Made by a program: the position numbers and the translations under genes | Notes under the pieces: generated by a model | Database searches by the model: none | Told to the model about the DNA's origin: nothing | The model's input: only the letters and a program-made list of their open reading frames with translations | Part shown: one piece after another, positions 18,792-27,156 of the stretch | Numbering within the stretch: position 1 is the stretch's first letter | Layout of the letters: every line of letters begins with the position of its first letter | Source: Spirosoma fluviale | Lineage (GTDB): Bacteria; Bacteroidota; Bacteroidia; Cytophagales; Spirosomataceae | Reading direction: 5' to 3' | Length of the DNA stretch: 64,000 nucleotides | Assembly (NCBI RefSeq): GCF_900230225.1 | Contig: NZ_OCNH01000004.1 | Location: 62,001 to 126,000 of the forward strand

Positions 18792-18998
18792 ATGCCAAAA
18801 AAAAACAGTCTCAATAGAGAAGTTTCCTCTCTTCGGTCGCCCGGTACGGATACAAATAATCTGCGCACCCAATCAGATCAGTTCACAGAAGGTAAACCTA
18901 CCCGGCAGCCCGACTGGCTACTAATTTTCGTAATTGTGCTCTTCCTGATTTCCCTTATGATTGTGTGGTTGGTCGATGTACCGAGTTTACTGCGGTAG
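18792..18998 (+). CDS. Small single-pass membrane protein of unknown function
   Basis: 68 residues from the ATG at 18792. The first about 43 residues are polar and charged (MPKKNSLNREVSS), and residues about 44-62 form one hydrophobic helix (LLIFVIVLFLISLMIVWLV), ending in a short VPSLLR tail. I do not recognise a family. The start was chosen because repeat array B and its -7 box lie just upstream, and the longer in-frame reading would run back across that promoter. It is convergent with the DUF389 gene, nine bases away. The promoter match argues that it is a real, regulated gene, perhaps a small stress-response membrane protein. Confidence 0.6.
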   Translation: MPKKNSLNREVSSLRSPGTDTNNLRTQSDQFTEGKPTRQPDWLLIFVIVLFLISLMIVWLVDVPSLLR

Positions 18999-19007
18999 TA
19001 CCGCTCC

Positions 19008-20402
19008 TTACTCAATCAACAGCTTAATCCGCTTACTTTTCGTACGTGTTTGTAACCAGTTTTCAATGCGCTTCCGCTCAGCCGCCGTATGCCGCCGGGA
19101 AAATCGGGCATACACCAGCATAACCGTATCCGGCTTCTGACTATTGCCAGACATTACCAGCGACCGCGCTGCGGTAAACGTCCTGACATCGGGCATGAGA
19201 GTTTTAAGTTCATTGCGCAAATCAGGTATCGGCAGTTGATCGGACTGTGTCTGTTCTATGTACCGGCGCAGCGAATCGATGGTCTGGTCTTTGACGGCAA
19301 TCGACGCCTGATTGTACCGAACTACCTGGTCGGTGACGGAGTTGGTGATAGCATCGACATCCACGGCAGCATCCTTGAACGTACCCTGCCGCACCACCAG
19401 TTGGGCATCGTTCAACCCATAAGCAACCATCTTTGACGTTAACAGGTTGATCGAATCTTTGGGCAATGGCTCGCCAACCAGCGTTAACTCCAGCCGACTC
19501 TGCTTTCGGCTGAAATGAGCATCGTATTTGATAACCTGTCGAAACTGAAAATTGCATTCGTTGGTCACAAAGCGCTTGGCCGACTGTTCAAAGATCGTTT
19601 TCCGGACAATTTGATACCCGAGGTAGGTGCTGGGTACAACCACAATTAAAACTGCCACCCAGATCGTGTGCCGAACCCGCCGTTCCACCTCCGGTGTTGG
19701 ATATTCCTTTTGGTGGTAATCCAGAAACCGGACAATCAGGAACGTAGCCAGACTGATACAAACGCTGTTGATGAGGAACAGGTAAAAAGCACCGGCGAAA
19801 TAATACAGGTTACCGATGGAGAGACCATAACCCGCTGTACAGATGGGCGGCATCAGCGCCGTTGCGATGGCAACACCCGGTATGACATTGGTGATCTTTT
19901 CGCGTCGTGAACCCGCTACAATACCGGCCAGCCCACCAAAAAAAGCAATGAAGGCATCCCATACGGTGGGCGACGTACGGGCCAGCAGTTCAGACTGGGC
20001 AATGTGTAAAGGACTGATCAGAAAATAAACCGTTGAGGTGATCAGGCTGATAACGACCGCAATGCTGAGGTTTTTCAACGATTGCAAAATCATGGCCAGA
20101 TCGTTGATTCCTACGCCCAGCCCGATACCCATAATGGGTCCCATCAACGGCGAAATAAGCATGGCCCCGATGATAACCGCCGTAGAGTTGACGTTAAGGC
20201 CGATCGATGCAATGAAAATGGCAAAAATGAGTGTCCAGAGATTTATTCCCCTGAACTCGATACCCCGGCTGATCGACTGAACCACACCGTCCTGATCGTC
20301 TTTATCCTCTTCCAGACTAAACCGTTCGCGCAGGAAAGTGCCAATCTGGGCGATAGTGTCCGAACGTTTGGTGCGACGCAGATTAGGATCATTGACAAGC
20401 AT
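19008..20402 (-). CDS. DUF389 (TIGR00341-type) membrane protein
   Basis: 464 residues. A cytoplasmic N-terminus of about 45 residues precedes a polytopic domain with the family hallmarks: NSTAVIIGAMLISPLMGPIM, IGLGVGINDLAMI, and GVAIATALMPPICTAGYGLS, giving about seven or eight helices up to residue 250. The C-terminal about 200 residues are soluble and probably extracytoplasmic or cytoplasmic regulatory sequence with no recognised domain. The family's role is not established. It runs opposite to the surrounding stress genes and shares no repeat array, so it may be an independent unit. Confidence 0.82.
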   Translation of the reverse strand: MLVNDPNLRRTKRSDTIAQIGTFLRERFSLEEDKDDQDGVVQSISRGIEFRGINLWTLIFAIFIASIGLNVNSTAVIIGAMLISPLMGPIMGIGLGVGINDLAMILQSLKNLSIAVVISLITSTVYFLISPLHIAQSELLARTSPTVWDAFIAFFGGLAGIVAGSRREKITNVIPGVAIATALMPPICTAGYGLSIGNLYYFAGAFYLFLINSVCISLATFLIVRFLDYHQKEYPTPEVERRVRHTIWVAVLIVVVPSTYLGYQIVRKTIFEQSAKRFVTNECNFQFRQVIKYDAHFSRKQSRLELTLVGEPLPKDSINLLTSKMVAYGLNDAQLVVRQGTFKDAAVDVDAITNSVTDQVVRYNQASIAVKDQTIDSLRRYIEQTQSDQLPIPDLRNELKTLMPDVRTFTAARSLVMSGNSQKPDTVMLVYARFSRRHTAAERKRIENWLQTRTKSKRIKLLIE

Positions 20403-20586
20403 AACAGTCGAGTAAAGGTCAGGGCAATGTAACCGGCTATCCGGTTTTCTACACGAAAATTAGGGTAAACTACCAAAATTCATTCGTTTGGGTAGACTTA
20501 TTTACCCTACGCCATTGTCCTCACAGCGTACCCAAGGGTTTCAGCCAGTGATACAACATGGGCTAGCTCATCAGTCTGTGTACATT

Positions 20587-20644
20587 CTCTAAGCAGATTT
20601 TAAGTTTTCCTTAAGCAGCCTATAACACGACTCTGCCAGCTTTA
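20587..20644 (+). promoter_or_regulatory. Array of four 11-bp direct repeats plus -7-like box (site C)
   Basis: Repeats begin at 20587 (CTCTAAG), 20598 (TTTTAAG), 20609 (CCTTAAG) and 20620 (CTATAAC, weakest). AGCTTTA at 20638 is 18 bases from the fourth repeat start, and 49 bases before the ATG at 20687. Confidence 0.72.
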
Positions 20645-20686
20645 CACAGGCAACAAGACTGAAAAACACTATTGACAAATAAGGCT

Positions 20687-21598
20687 ATGGCACAACGAAA
20701 CAACCTGTTAACCGGCGTACTCGCCATGCTGACTGCGCTTCTTGTAGCCTTTGGTTTTTACTATTGGCAGAGTACCCAAACGCTGCGTAAAGAAAACGAC
20801 CTGAACGAACAACGAGCGGATTCGCTGTTTTCCGCCAAACTACGGCTGGAAGGCGACCTACGCAGTCTGGAAAGTCAGTTGGAAACGGCTGCCGACGAAA
20901 ACGAATGGCTCAATGAACGGCTCACTGCCGTGCACGAACAAGTAGCTTCCCGCAACCAGCAGTTGAATGGATTACGGCAGCGTACTGCCAGCACCGGCAA
21001 CACGATCCGGCAGCTCCATCAAAACGTAAGTACACTCACCGTCCTGCGCGATAGCCTGGAAAACCAAATGGAAGCTATCCGGGATAAATTGAACTGGCTT
21101 ACTAATTCGAACAACCTGCTGCTCAGTCAGAATAAGGAACTACAGCAACAGGTGAATACCCTCAACTCCTCGCTGCTCACAAAAGTGTCGGAATCGGCGG
21201 TTACGGGCGATGCCTTTCTGGTCGTAGCCACCAAGACCAACCGGAAAGAAACGGCGAAAGCGAAGAAAGTACACACGCTGACTATTTCGCTGGATATACC
21301 CGCCGAGTTACGGCTGGAGGGCTCACAGGATGTGTATCTGAGCCTGACGGACAACCAGCAAAATGCCGTACCCGAACCGCTGCGTGATATGACGGTTTCG
21401 CTGGCCGATGTCAATGAAGTGATACCCGTCCATGCAGTGCAGAAGGTGAACTTTAGCCTAAAGCCACAGCGAATTTTATTTAGTCTTAGCCCGGCCGGAA
21501 CGCTTAAACCCGGTAGCTATCGGGCAGCGGTATTTACCAAAAATGCGTATCTGGGCGCAGTCACCTTCCAGTTCCGCGACAGCTTTCTCTTTTTTTAG
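20687..21598 (+). CDS. Membrane-anchored coiled-coil protein of unknown function
   Basis: 303 residues from the ATG at 20687; a TTG five codons earlier is possible but less likely. A transmembrane helix at about 7-27 (LLTGVLAMLTALLVAFGFYY) is followed by about 130 residues of heptad-rich coiled coil (LEGDLRSLESQLETAADENE) and a C-terminal about 110-residue beta-rich domain (DIPAELRLEGSQDVYLSLTD). It looks like an envelope protein with a long periplasmic stalk, but no family is recognised. Repeat array C lies directly upstream, placing it in the putative two-component regulon. The next gene (21729) follows after a REPIN-like element and may be in the same transcript. Confidence 0.75.
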   Translation: MAQRNNLLTGVLAMLTALLVAFGFYYWQSTQTLRKENDLNEQRADSLFSAKLRLEGDLRSLESQLETAADENEWLNERLTAVHEQVASRNQQLNGLRQRTASTGNTIRQLHQNVSTLTVLRDSLENQMEAIRDKLNWLTNSNNLLLSQNKELQQQVNTLNSSLLTKVSESAVTGDAFLVVATKTNRKETAKAKKVHTLTISLDIPAELRLEGSQDVYLSLTDNQQNAVPEPLRDMTVSLADVNEVIPVHAVQKVNFSLKPQRILFSLSPAGTLKPGSYRAAVFTKNAYLGAVTFQFRDSFLFF

Positions 21599-21602
21599 TT
21601 AC

Positions 21603-21711
21603 GTACCAAACAGCTTCTAGCTGTTTGTGGAAAGGACATCCCTTAACAATATGACGAATAGATAACCATCATGCCAGTCAACCACTCAAACAGCCAGAGG
21701 CTGTTTGGTAC
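21603..21711. repeat. REPIN-like element with GTACC ends
   Basis: Outer arms 21603-21627 and 21687-21711 (25 bases) pair with two mismatches. Each arm is itself a palindrome, AAACAGC-TTCTA-GCTGTTT and AAACAGC-CAGAG-GCTGTTT, and the outer ends are GTACC/GGTAC. It starts four bases after one stop codon and ends 17 bases before the next ATG. Confidence 0.85.
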
Positions 21712-21728
21712 ATAATCAACTCAACGAC

Positions 21729-21947
21729 ATGGAGACACTAAACTTCAAGACCAACATTAAATCGAGCGACGATGTAGCCGCCGTTACGCTGAACCTCAAT
21801 GATATTGAGCAGGTCGATGGCTGGAACATCGCTACCGAAGCGCCCGATAACCTTCTGACCGTACAAACTACCGACAACCGCATTGCCGATGTGGTTATGA
21901 AAGCGGTTCAAAAGGCGGGGTATCAGGCCGAACAGGTAGATGGGTAA
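21729..21947 (+). CDS. HMA-like small protein lacking the metal-binding CxxC
   Basis: 72 residues from the ATG at 21729. Length and pattern fit the heavy-metal-associated ferredoxin-like fold: strand (LNFKTNIKSSDDVAAV), helix, strand (VDGWNIATEAPDNLLTVQT) and helix (VVMKAVQKAGYQAEQVDG, the usual KAGYxAE ending). The MxCxxC copper loop is replaced by KTNIKSS and there is no cysteine at all, so it should not carry copper in the usual way. It may be a sensory, adaptor or stress protein. It lies between two array-regulated genes, and may share the transcript of the gene at 20687. Confidence 0.68.
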   Translation: METLNFKTNIKSSDDVAAVTLNLNDIEQVDGWNIATEAPDNLLTVQTTDNRIADVVMKAVQKAGYQAEQVDG

Positions 21948-21960
21948 TCTAAACGTACTC

Positions 21961-22018
21961 TTCTAAGGCAATTCTAAGAAATCCTTAAGACCTCTCTTAG
22001 TTCTGTGTTGCACCTTGC
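21961..22018 (+). promoter_or_regulatory. Array of four 11-bp direct repeats plus -7-like box (site D)
   Basis: Repeats begin at 21961 (TTCTAAG), 21972 (TTCTAAG), 21983 (CCTTAAG) and 21994 (CTCTTAG). ACCTTGC at 22012, 18 bases from the fourth repeat start, occupies the -7 position, 61 bases before the TPR gene ATG. Confidence 0.72.
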
Positions 22019-22072
22019 TTATGCCTTCTTCAGCAGATCAATCATGATAGGAAGGCTAAACCTAAACGCAAC

Positions 22073-23764
22073 ATGAGAACGTACATAAAAACCTTACTTC
22101 TGTCGGGATTATCTGTAGGAGCTCTGGCGCAGGAGCCTGCGCCCGACGCAAACACCCTGATGAATCTTGGCCAGTTTACGGAGGCCAAGCAACTACTGAA
22201 CCGAAATGCTCAGCAGAGTCCGTCGATGCAAAGCCTCTTCGATGCGGGCTACGGATACCTACGTTCGGGTCAGCCCGATTCGGCCCGTATCTGGTTTACA
22301 AAAGGCCTGCCGATGGATGAAAAGCGCACGCCACTCAACGAAACCGGCGTGGCTATCAGCTATCTGGTAGAAAACAATGCGGCCAATGCCGAGCCTAAAC
22401 TGGCCGAAGTTCTTAAGAAGAGTAAAAGTAAAAATGCCGATATTCTGTACCGGATCGGCGAAGCGTACACGGGCTACCTGAGCCCTGGCAATGGGTCCAT
22501 AAAACCCGTTTACGCCAAAGCGGTCAATGCCGCCAGGGCCATTGACTACCTCAATCAGGCCACCGAACGTGACAAGAAAAACGCAGCGATTCAACTGGCC
22601 CTGGGCGATGCCCATTACCTGAACAAGGATGCCGGTACAGCCGTTACCCGCTACGAAAGTGCTCTTGAACTGGGCATGAACCCATCGCGGGTGTACCAGC
22701 GGATCGGCGATATTTACTGGCAGGGCCGCAACCTGAATCTGGCCGTGGAGAATTACAAGAAAGCCATTGAGGCCAATGCTGGCTATGCCCCGGCCTATAA
22801 CCAGCTCGCCGAACTGTACTTTCTGGTCAACCGCTACAAAGAAGCCGCTAACTACATTGACCAGTACGTTCGGGTTTCACACGATGCCCGGCAGGAAACG
22901 TTGCTGCGTCAGGCACAATTTCATTTTCTGGCCAACGATTTCCAGCGGGCCGTAACCCTGATCGATAGTAACCGGACGGCCCTGGGTCAGAACCCCATTG
23001 TGTACCGCATAAAAGGCTGGGCGTACTCGTCGCTCAAACAACCTGACAAGGCCATCGAGAACATCAATACGTTCTTGGAAAAAGCACCAGACAAAGCCAT
23101 GCCGGACGATTATAAGTACCTCGGCCGGGCGTACATGGCTACCGACAGCACCAGCGATGACTCTTTAGGCGCGGTCTACCTCGCCAAAGCAGCGCCCTTC
23201 GATACGACAGACAATCTGTACAGCGACATCGCCAAGTATTACTACCGGGCCAAAAAGCACCCCGAAGCCGTCGCTATTCTGGATTCGGCAGCTAACCACG
23301 GTTTCAAAGCCGACGTGCAGGATTTGTTCCGGTACGGTATGAGCAACTACACCCTCGGGTTCAAACGGGATAGTTCGGGTAAACTCGAACGCGACACCCT
23401 CCGGTTCGCCCTGGCCGACTCCGCCCTGGCACTGGCTCAGCAGGGATCGCCCGATTACGCCCCAACGGTACTCTACCGGGCCAAAGCCAATTACTATGCT
23501 TATGCGCCCGAAGAAGCGGTGATGAAGGGGAAGGCCAAACCGTATTTCGAGCAGTTTATCGGCATGATTGCCGACAAGGAAGAGGAACAGAAACGGTATA
23601 AGAATGACCTCGTACTGGCCTTCAAATACCTGATTTCGTACAACGAACTGGTCACGAAAGATCAAACCGCCCGCAACGAGTGGCTCACCAAAGGACTGGC
23701 GCTATTCCCCGAAAACAAGGACTTAGCCAAAATCGCCAGCTCTACCGATACCGATAGTCAGTAA
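22073..23764 (+). CDS. Exported TPR-repeat protein
   Basis: 563 residues. A signal peptide covers about residues 1-19 (LLLSGLSVGALAQ with cleavage after ALA). The rest is mostly tetratricopeptide repeats, for example LFDAGYGYLRSGQPDSARIW, AIQLALGDAHYLNKDAGTAV, VYQRIGDIYWQGRNLNLAVE and APAYNQLAELYFLVNRYKEA. No catalytic domain is visible. It probably acts in the periplasm as a protein-interaction scaffold. Array D upstream puts it in the putative regulon with otsAB. A strong hairpin follows at 23779. Confidence 0.82.
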   Translation: MRTYIKTLLLSGLSVGALAQEPAPDANTLMNLGQFTEAKQLLNRNAQQSPSMQSLFDAGYGYLRSGQPDSARIWFTKGLPMDEKRTPLNETGVAISYLVENNAANAEPKLAEVLKKSKSKNADILYRIGEAYTGYLSPGNGSIKPVYAKAVNAARAIDYLNQATERDKKNAAIQLALGDAHYLNKDAGTAVTRYESALELGMNPSRVYQRIGDIYWQGRNLNLAVENYKKAIEANAGYAPAYNQLAELYFLVNRYKEAANYIDQYVRVSHDARQETLLRQAQFHFLANDFQRAVTLIDSNRTALGQNPIVYRIKGWAYSSLKQPDKAIENINTFLEKAPDKAMPDDYKYLGRAYMATDSTSDDSLGAVYLAKAAPFDTTDNLYSDIAKYYYRAKKHPEAVAILDSAANHGFKADVQDLFRYGMSNYTLGFKRDSSGKLERDTLRFALADSALALAQQGSPDYAPTVLYRAKANYYAYAPEEAVMKGKAKPYFEQFIGMIADKEEEQKRYKNDLVLAFKYLISYNELVTKDQTARNEWLTKGLALFPENKDLAKIASSTDTDSQ

Positions 23765-23778
23765 ACATAATTAAAGAA

Positions 23779-23828
23779 ACGGGCAAGGGGCCCTAGGATC
23801 TTAAACGATCCTTGGGCCCCTTGCCCGT
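23779..23828. terminator. Strong GC-rich hairpin, likely terminator
   Basis: Arms 23779-23800 and 23807-23828 (22 bases) pair with one mismatch around a six-base loop. It lies 14 bases after the TPR gene stop, between two convergent genes, so it could end transcripts from both sides. Only a weak T-run follows. Confidence 0.75.
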
Positions 23829-23897
23829 CTATAACGGTGTTGTTAACGCTTATCCCATTACGTCATGGGGTTGGTAAAGCGAAACAGCAATGGCCAA

Positions 23898-25526
23898 TTA
23901 CTTCAGAGTAAGTACTTGATCTATAGAGATTTTGCGTTTGTAGACGGTAAACGTCTGGTCGAACTGAAGATAACCCCGACCGGGTAAAAAAGGATAACTA
24001 TCCACCAGGCTGGATACATCGAACCGCTTCACCTGTACATACTGTTCCTTCAGGCTCGTATTAATCTGGTCGACTGGACGCAGCACCAGATAATCCGGCT
24101 TTAGATAGGGAACAAGTTTATTCAGGTCATTACTTTTCAACGTTTTACGCGCTTCAACCACCTCTTTTGATGAGAGCCCCGGAAAATCGTACATTTTCAT
24201 ATTGGAGTAAAAACCAATATAGCCGAGGCATTCCAGATAAACAGTACTCCCTGACTTAGCATTCTCATTTAACCAGAGGCCAATGCTCTTCCGATTGGTC
24301 GTTTCAATAAGCTGCTGCTGAACCCGCATTTGATAGGCTACACACACCAGAACGATCAACTGAAACCCAATTACCGTTACCGTGATGCTCTTTATGGCAG
24401 GGATAAACGTCGGTCGTTTTTGACATACCCAATCGATGAAGTGGTTAAACTCTAGGGCCAATGCCCATGTACACAGCACAGTAACACTGGGTATGTACCA
24501 AGGCTCGGCGGTGGGTAGAACGTAGCTCAGGTAAAAATGTGCCAGATACGCAGCAAATGACCACGGACGAACAGCCCGCCGGGCAAACGGCAGCATCCAG
24601 TAACTAATGCCAACGAACGTAAGCAGTTTACTAAACAACGGAATGAGCAGATTCCAGCCGCCAAAACTCATGTAAGCAGGCCCAAATGTTAATTGAAGAC
24701 TGTTTATCGAAAATAACGACGTAACCGGAAACAGGATGAATTCTTTTGCCAGCGCTAAAGCATCAAAGTAGCCAAGCCCCTTTGCGGTAATGGTGTTGGG
24801 GACGGGGGTTCCATAATAGCACCACGCACACACTACCCAGGGCAGATACAGAACCAGGCCCCACAAACCGGCCCGTACAAAATAGGAAAGCCACTCAGCA
24901 CGCGAACGCGCCAGTCGACTTTGGGGATTGAACAGGAAAATCCCAATCATAACAGACCCTATATACACAAAACTATCAGGGCGGCTCCACATCAAACCAG
25001 CAATCGCGAGTGCCAGCCAGTAAACCGGATTATGGAGCGGAACGGTAAGCGCATAGATTAGCAACGACAGAAAAAAAACCATAAACGCCGTTTCCATACC
25101 GTTTATGGAATAGTCGATAATTTTCGCATCGAGCGCTAAAACGGCTACCACCATAAACACGGGAAGCGCATATTGAACCGACTTTCGGGCACACCTGAGT
25201 AACAGCATGGCCGAAAAACCTAATAGACTGGCACTAATGATCCGAAATAGCCAAAGAACTAACTCATCGTTAGTGGGACCAACCCAGTAACTCAGGAGAG
25301 CCGGGATGAGGGTTCCCAGCGGAGAGGTGAATGTATGAAGATGTTCTCCGGGCGTAAAAACAAGCCCATTTCCCATCGCCAAGTTTTTACTGGCTCGAAA
25401 TGTCATGTACCAATCCTCCCAGGCATGGTTTGTGTAAAAGGCAAAACCTAGTGTGATTGAGACAACGATGCTAAAAAGTACCCATCTACCGATGGATAAG
25501 CTGAGTTTGTTATAAGACTTATTCAT
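23898..25526 (-). CDS. Polytopic GT-C-like membrane protein
   Basis: 542 residues with about 10-12 hydrophobic helices. The first extracytoplasmic loop carries WEDWYMTFRASKNLAMGNGL and EHLHTFTSPLGTLI, which resemble the acidic-residue loop and the NLAxGxGLVFxPGE-(x)-(F/Y)TxPLxT pattern of lipid-linked sugar transferases of the GT-C fold. The C-terminal about 110 residues are soluble. It probably transfers a sugar from a polyprenyl-linked donor on the outer face of the inner membrane, but the acceptor cannot be deduced. It is monocistronic, preceded by an AT-rich region with an inverted repeat. Confidence 0.65.
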   Translation of the reverse strand: MNKSYNKLSLSIGRWVLFSIVVSITLGFAFYTNHAWEDWYMTFRASKNLAMGNGLVFTPGEHLHTFTSPLGTLIPALLSYWVGPTNDELVLWLFRIISASLLGFSAMLLLRCARKSVQYALPVFMVVAVLALDAKIIDYSINGMETAFMVFFLSLLIYALTVPLHNPVYWLALAIAGLMWSRPDSFVYIGSVMIGIFLFNPQSRLARSRAEWLSYFVRAGLWGLVLYLPWVVCAWCYYGTPVPNTITAKGLGYFDALALAKEFILFPVTSLFSINSLQLTFGPAYMSFGGWNLLIPLFSKLLTFVGISYWMLPFARRAVRPWSFAAYLAHFYLSYVLPTAEPWYIPSVTVLCTWALALEFNHFIDWVCQKRPTFIPAIKSITVTVIGFQLIVLVCVAYQMRVQQQLIETTNRKSIGLWLNENAKSGSTVYLECLGYIGFYSNMKMYDFPGLSSKEVVEARKTLKSNDLNKLVPYLKPDYLVLRPVDQINTSLKEQYVQVKRFDVSSLVDSYPFLPGRGYLQFDQTFTVYKRKISIDQVLTLK

Positions 25527-25581
25527 GAAGTTAGTTACGTATTGGGTATTTCACTTCAATAATAAGACTTAGTAAGCTATA

Positions 25582-25636
25582 TTAGGTAATGATTAAGTAT
25601 ATAAATTATATATTTTTATAATTACTTGTTACCTAA
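25582..25636. promoter_or_regulatory. AT-rich inverted repeat upstream of the GT-C-like gene
   Basis: TTAGGTAA (25582-25589) and TTACCTAA (25629-25636) face each other across about 40 almost pure A/T bases (TATATAAATTATATAT inside). It is the most AT-rich stretch in this part of the window and may hold an operator or the promoter of the gene that starts at 25526. Confidence 0.35.
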
Positions 25637-25682
25637 AATACAAAAATATATACTGAGTACCTGTTTTTTTACAGACTGAGAT

Positions 25683-26486
25683 TTAACGTGTCAGTAGCCC
25701 GGCGTCTAGTACAAACTGGGAGCCGGTCACGTAACGTGCCTTATCGGACACCAGAAAAAGCACCATTGCCGATACATCTTCCGGCTCTACCCAGGGTACC
25801 GGCAGCAGGTTACCTGCCGAGCGCTCGGCAATTTCCTGCGTGGTGGTACCTTCCAGTTCGGCCAAACCATCGTTCATGGGCGTGTTGACACCCGTCGGGT
25901 GAATGGAATTGACCCGGATAGTATACGGTGCTAACTCGATAGCCCACGATTTTGTCAGGCCGACGAGCCCCCATTTCGAAGCCGCGTAATGGCTAAGGCG
26001 ATTCTTGCCCCGGAGTCCGGCAATCGACGAATTGTTGAGAATCACCCCCGATTTCTGTGCCATCATAACTGGAATTACCCGTTTGGCGACCAGCCACGCT
26101 CCCTTTAGGTTAATATCGAGCATGGCGTCCCATTCTTCTTCGGGTAATTCATGCACCAGCCCGTACGCACAGATACCTGCATTGTTAAAAAGAATGTCGA
26201 TCCGCCCCAGCGTACCCACGGCCTCATCGACAGCCCGTTTTATATCCGCATCCCGCCGAACGTCGCCCTGCGCGATCAGGCACGACACACCCATTGCTTC
26301 TGCCTCTCGTTTCAGCGAATCCAGCTCACTCTCGGAGCCAAGCGCATAACCAGGATACGCCAGTGGTTTAGCCAGATCAAAAGCGACGATGTGAACGCCT
26401 TCCCTGGCCAATGCCAGCGCGACAGCCCGGCCCTGCCCGTGAGCGGCTCCGGTAATAAAGGCTACTTTCCCATGTAAATCAGACAT
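25683..26486 (-). CDS. Short-chain dehydrogenase/reductase
   Basis: 267 residues, a classical SDR. The nucleotide-binding motif is TGAAHGQGRAVALALAREG, with NNAG near 95-98, the catalytic Ser in NNSSIAGLRG and the YxxxK pair in HYAASKWGLVG. The insert after the first Asp (DLAKPLAYPGYALGSESELD) resembles SDRs of the carveol-dehydrogenase or mycofactocin-coupled type, which keep NAD bound, but this is only a resemblance. The gene overlaps the preceding AhpD-like gene by eight bases, so the two are co-translated. Substrate unknown. Confidence 0.88.
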   Translation of the reverse strand: MSDLHGKVAFITGAAHGQGRAVALALAREGVHIVAFDLAKPLAYPGYALGSESELDSLKREAEAMGVSCLIAQGDVRRDADIKRAVDEAVGTLGRIDILFNNAGICAYGLVHELPEEEWDAMLDINLKGAWLVAKRVIPVMMAQKSGVILNNSSIAGLRGKNRLSHYAASKWGLVGLTKSWAIELAPYTIRVNSIHPTGVNTPMNDGLAELEGTTTQEIAERSAGNLLPVPWVEPEDVSAMVLFLVSDKARYVTGSQFVLDAGLLTR

Positions 26487-27042
26487 GCGTGTTGGTGGGG
26501 TTTTCGGGTTGAGTTAGGGGTAGATAGGGGTACAGGTATTCGTCGACATCGACGTTCAGCACGTTGTTGAACACGTTTGTAGCGATCATCTGCCCGGCAA
26601 AGGCCACCAGCACAACAATCTGCTGATCCGTGAATCGGTCGGCAATGGGCGCGTACAGTTCGTCCGGAATCTCGCCTTTACGCTGGGCAATGGTACTACC
26701 GAAGGTAACGAGTTGTTGCTCGTTCTCGGTCAACTGTACGTCCTCGGGCCGTTCGCCGTTGTCGATGATAATTCGCCGAAAAAAAGTCGTACACACGGGG
26801 CAGTCGGAGCCTTCCGAGATAGCGTGCGCGTACAGATACGCCAGCCGGTTACCCACAATGGCTTTCACTTCTTCATACAGTGGATACCACTGCATGTAAA
26901 TCTGGAAGGACAGCAACGACCGTCCCAGCGTCGCTTTCATGTTGGTGATGCGGCTAGCGGCATGGTCGGCAACGTGCGCATCGAAAGCGGCCTGCACATC
27001 GGCCGTTGCTTCGTTTTTGTGGAGCGGTGTAATACGTGGCAT
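26479..27042 (-). CDS. Carboxymuconolactone decarboxylase / AhpD-like protein
   Basis: 187 residues from the ATG at 27042 (MPRITPLHK is the usual family start); the ATG at 27078 would add 12 residues. The redox-active CxxC is visible in SEGSDCPVCTTFFRRII, and the surrounding helices fit the AhpD fold. Members act as alkylhydroperoxidases or decarboxylases. It overlaps the SDR gene downstream by eight bases, which suggests that both work on one substrate. Confidence 0.8.
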   Translation of the reverse strand: MPRITPLHKNEATADVQAAFDAHVADHAASRITNMKATLGRSLLSFQIYMQWYPLYEEVKAIVGNRLAYLYAHAISEGSDCPVCTTFFRRIIIDNGERPEDVQLTENEQQLVTFGSTIAQRKGEIPDELYAPIADRFTDQQIVVLVAFAGQMIATNVFNNVLNVDVDEYLYPYLPLTQPENPTNTHV

Positions 27043-27156
27043 TCGAGTTGCTATTGTTGGATCATACCTTATTTTCATTTACCTGTACCCCATCAACAGG
27101 GCAGTCGATCGGTTGATTCATGGTTATTTACTCGTTAATGGTATAGAAAGGTGCGC

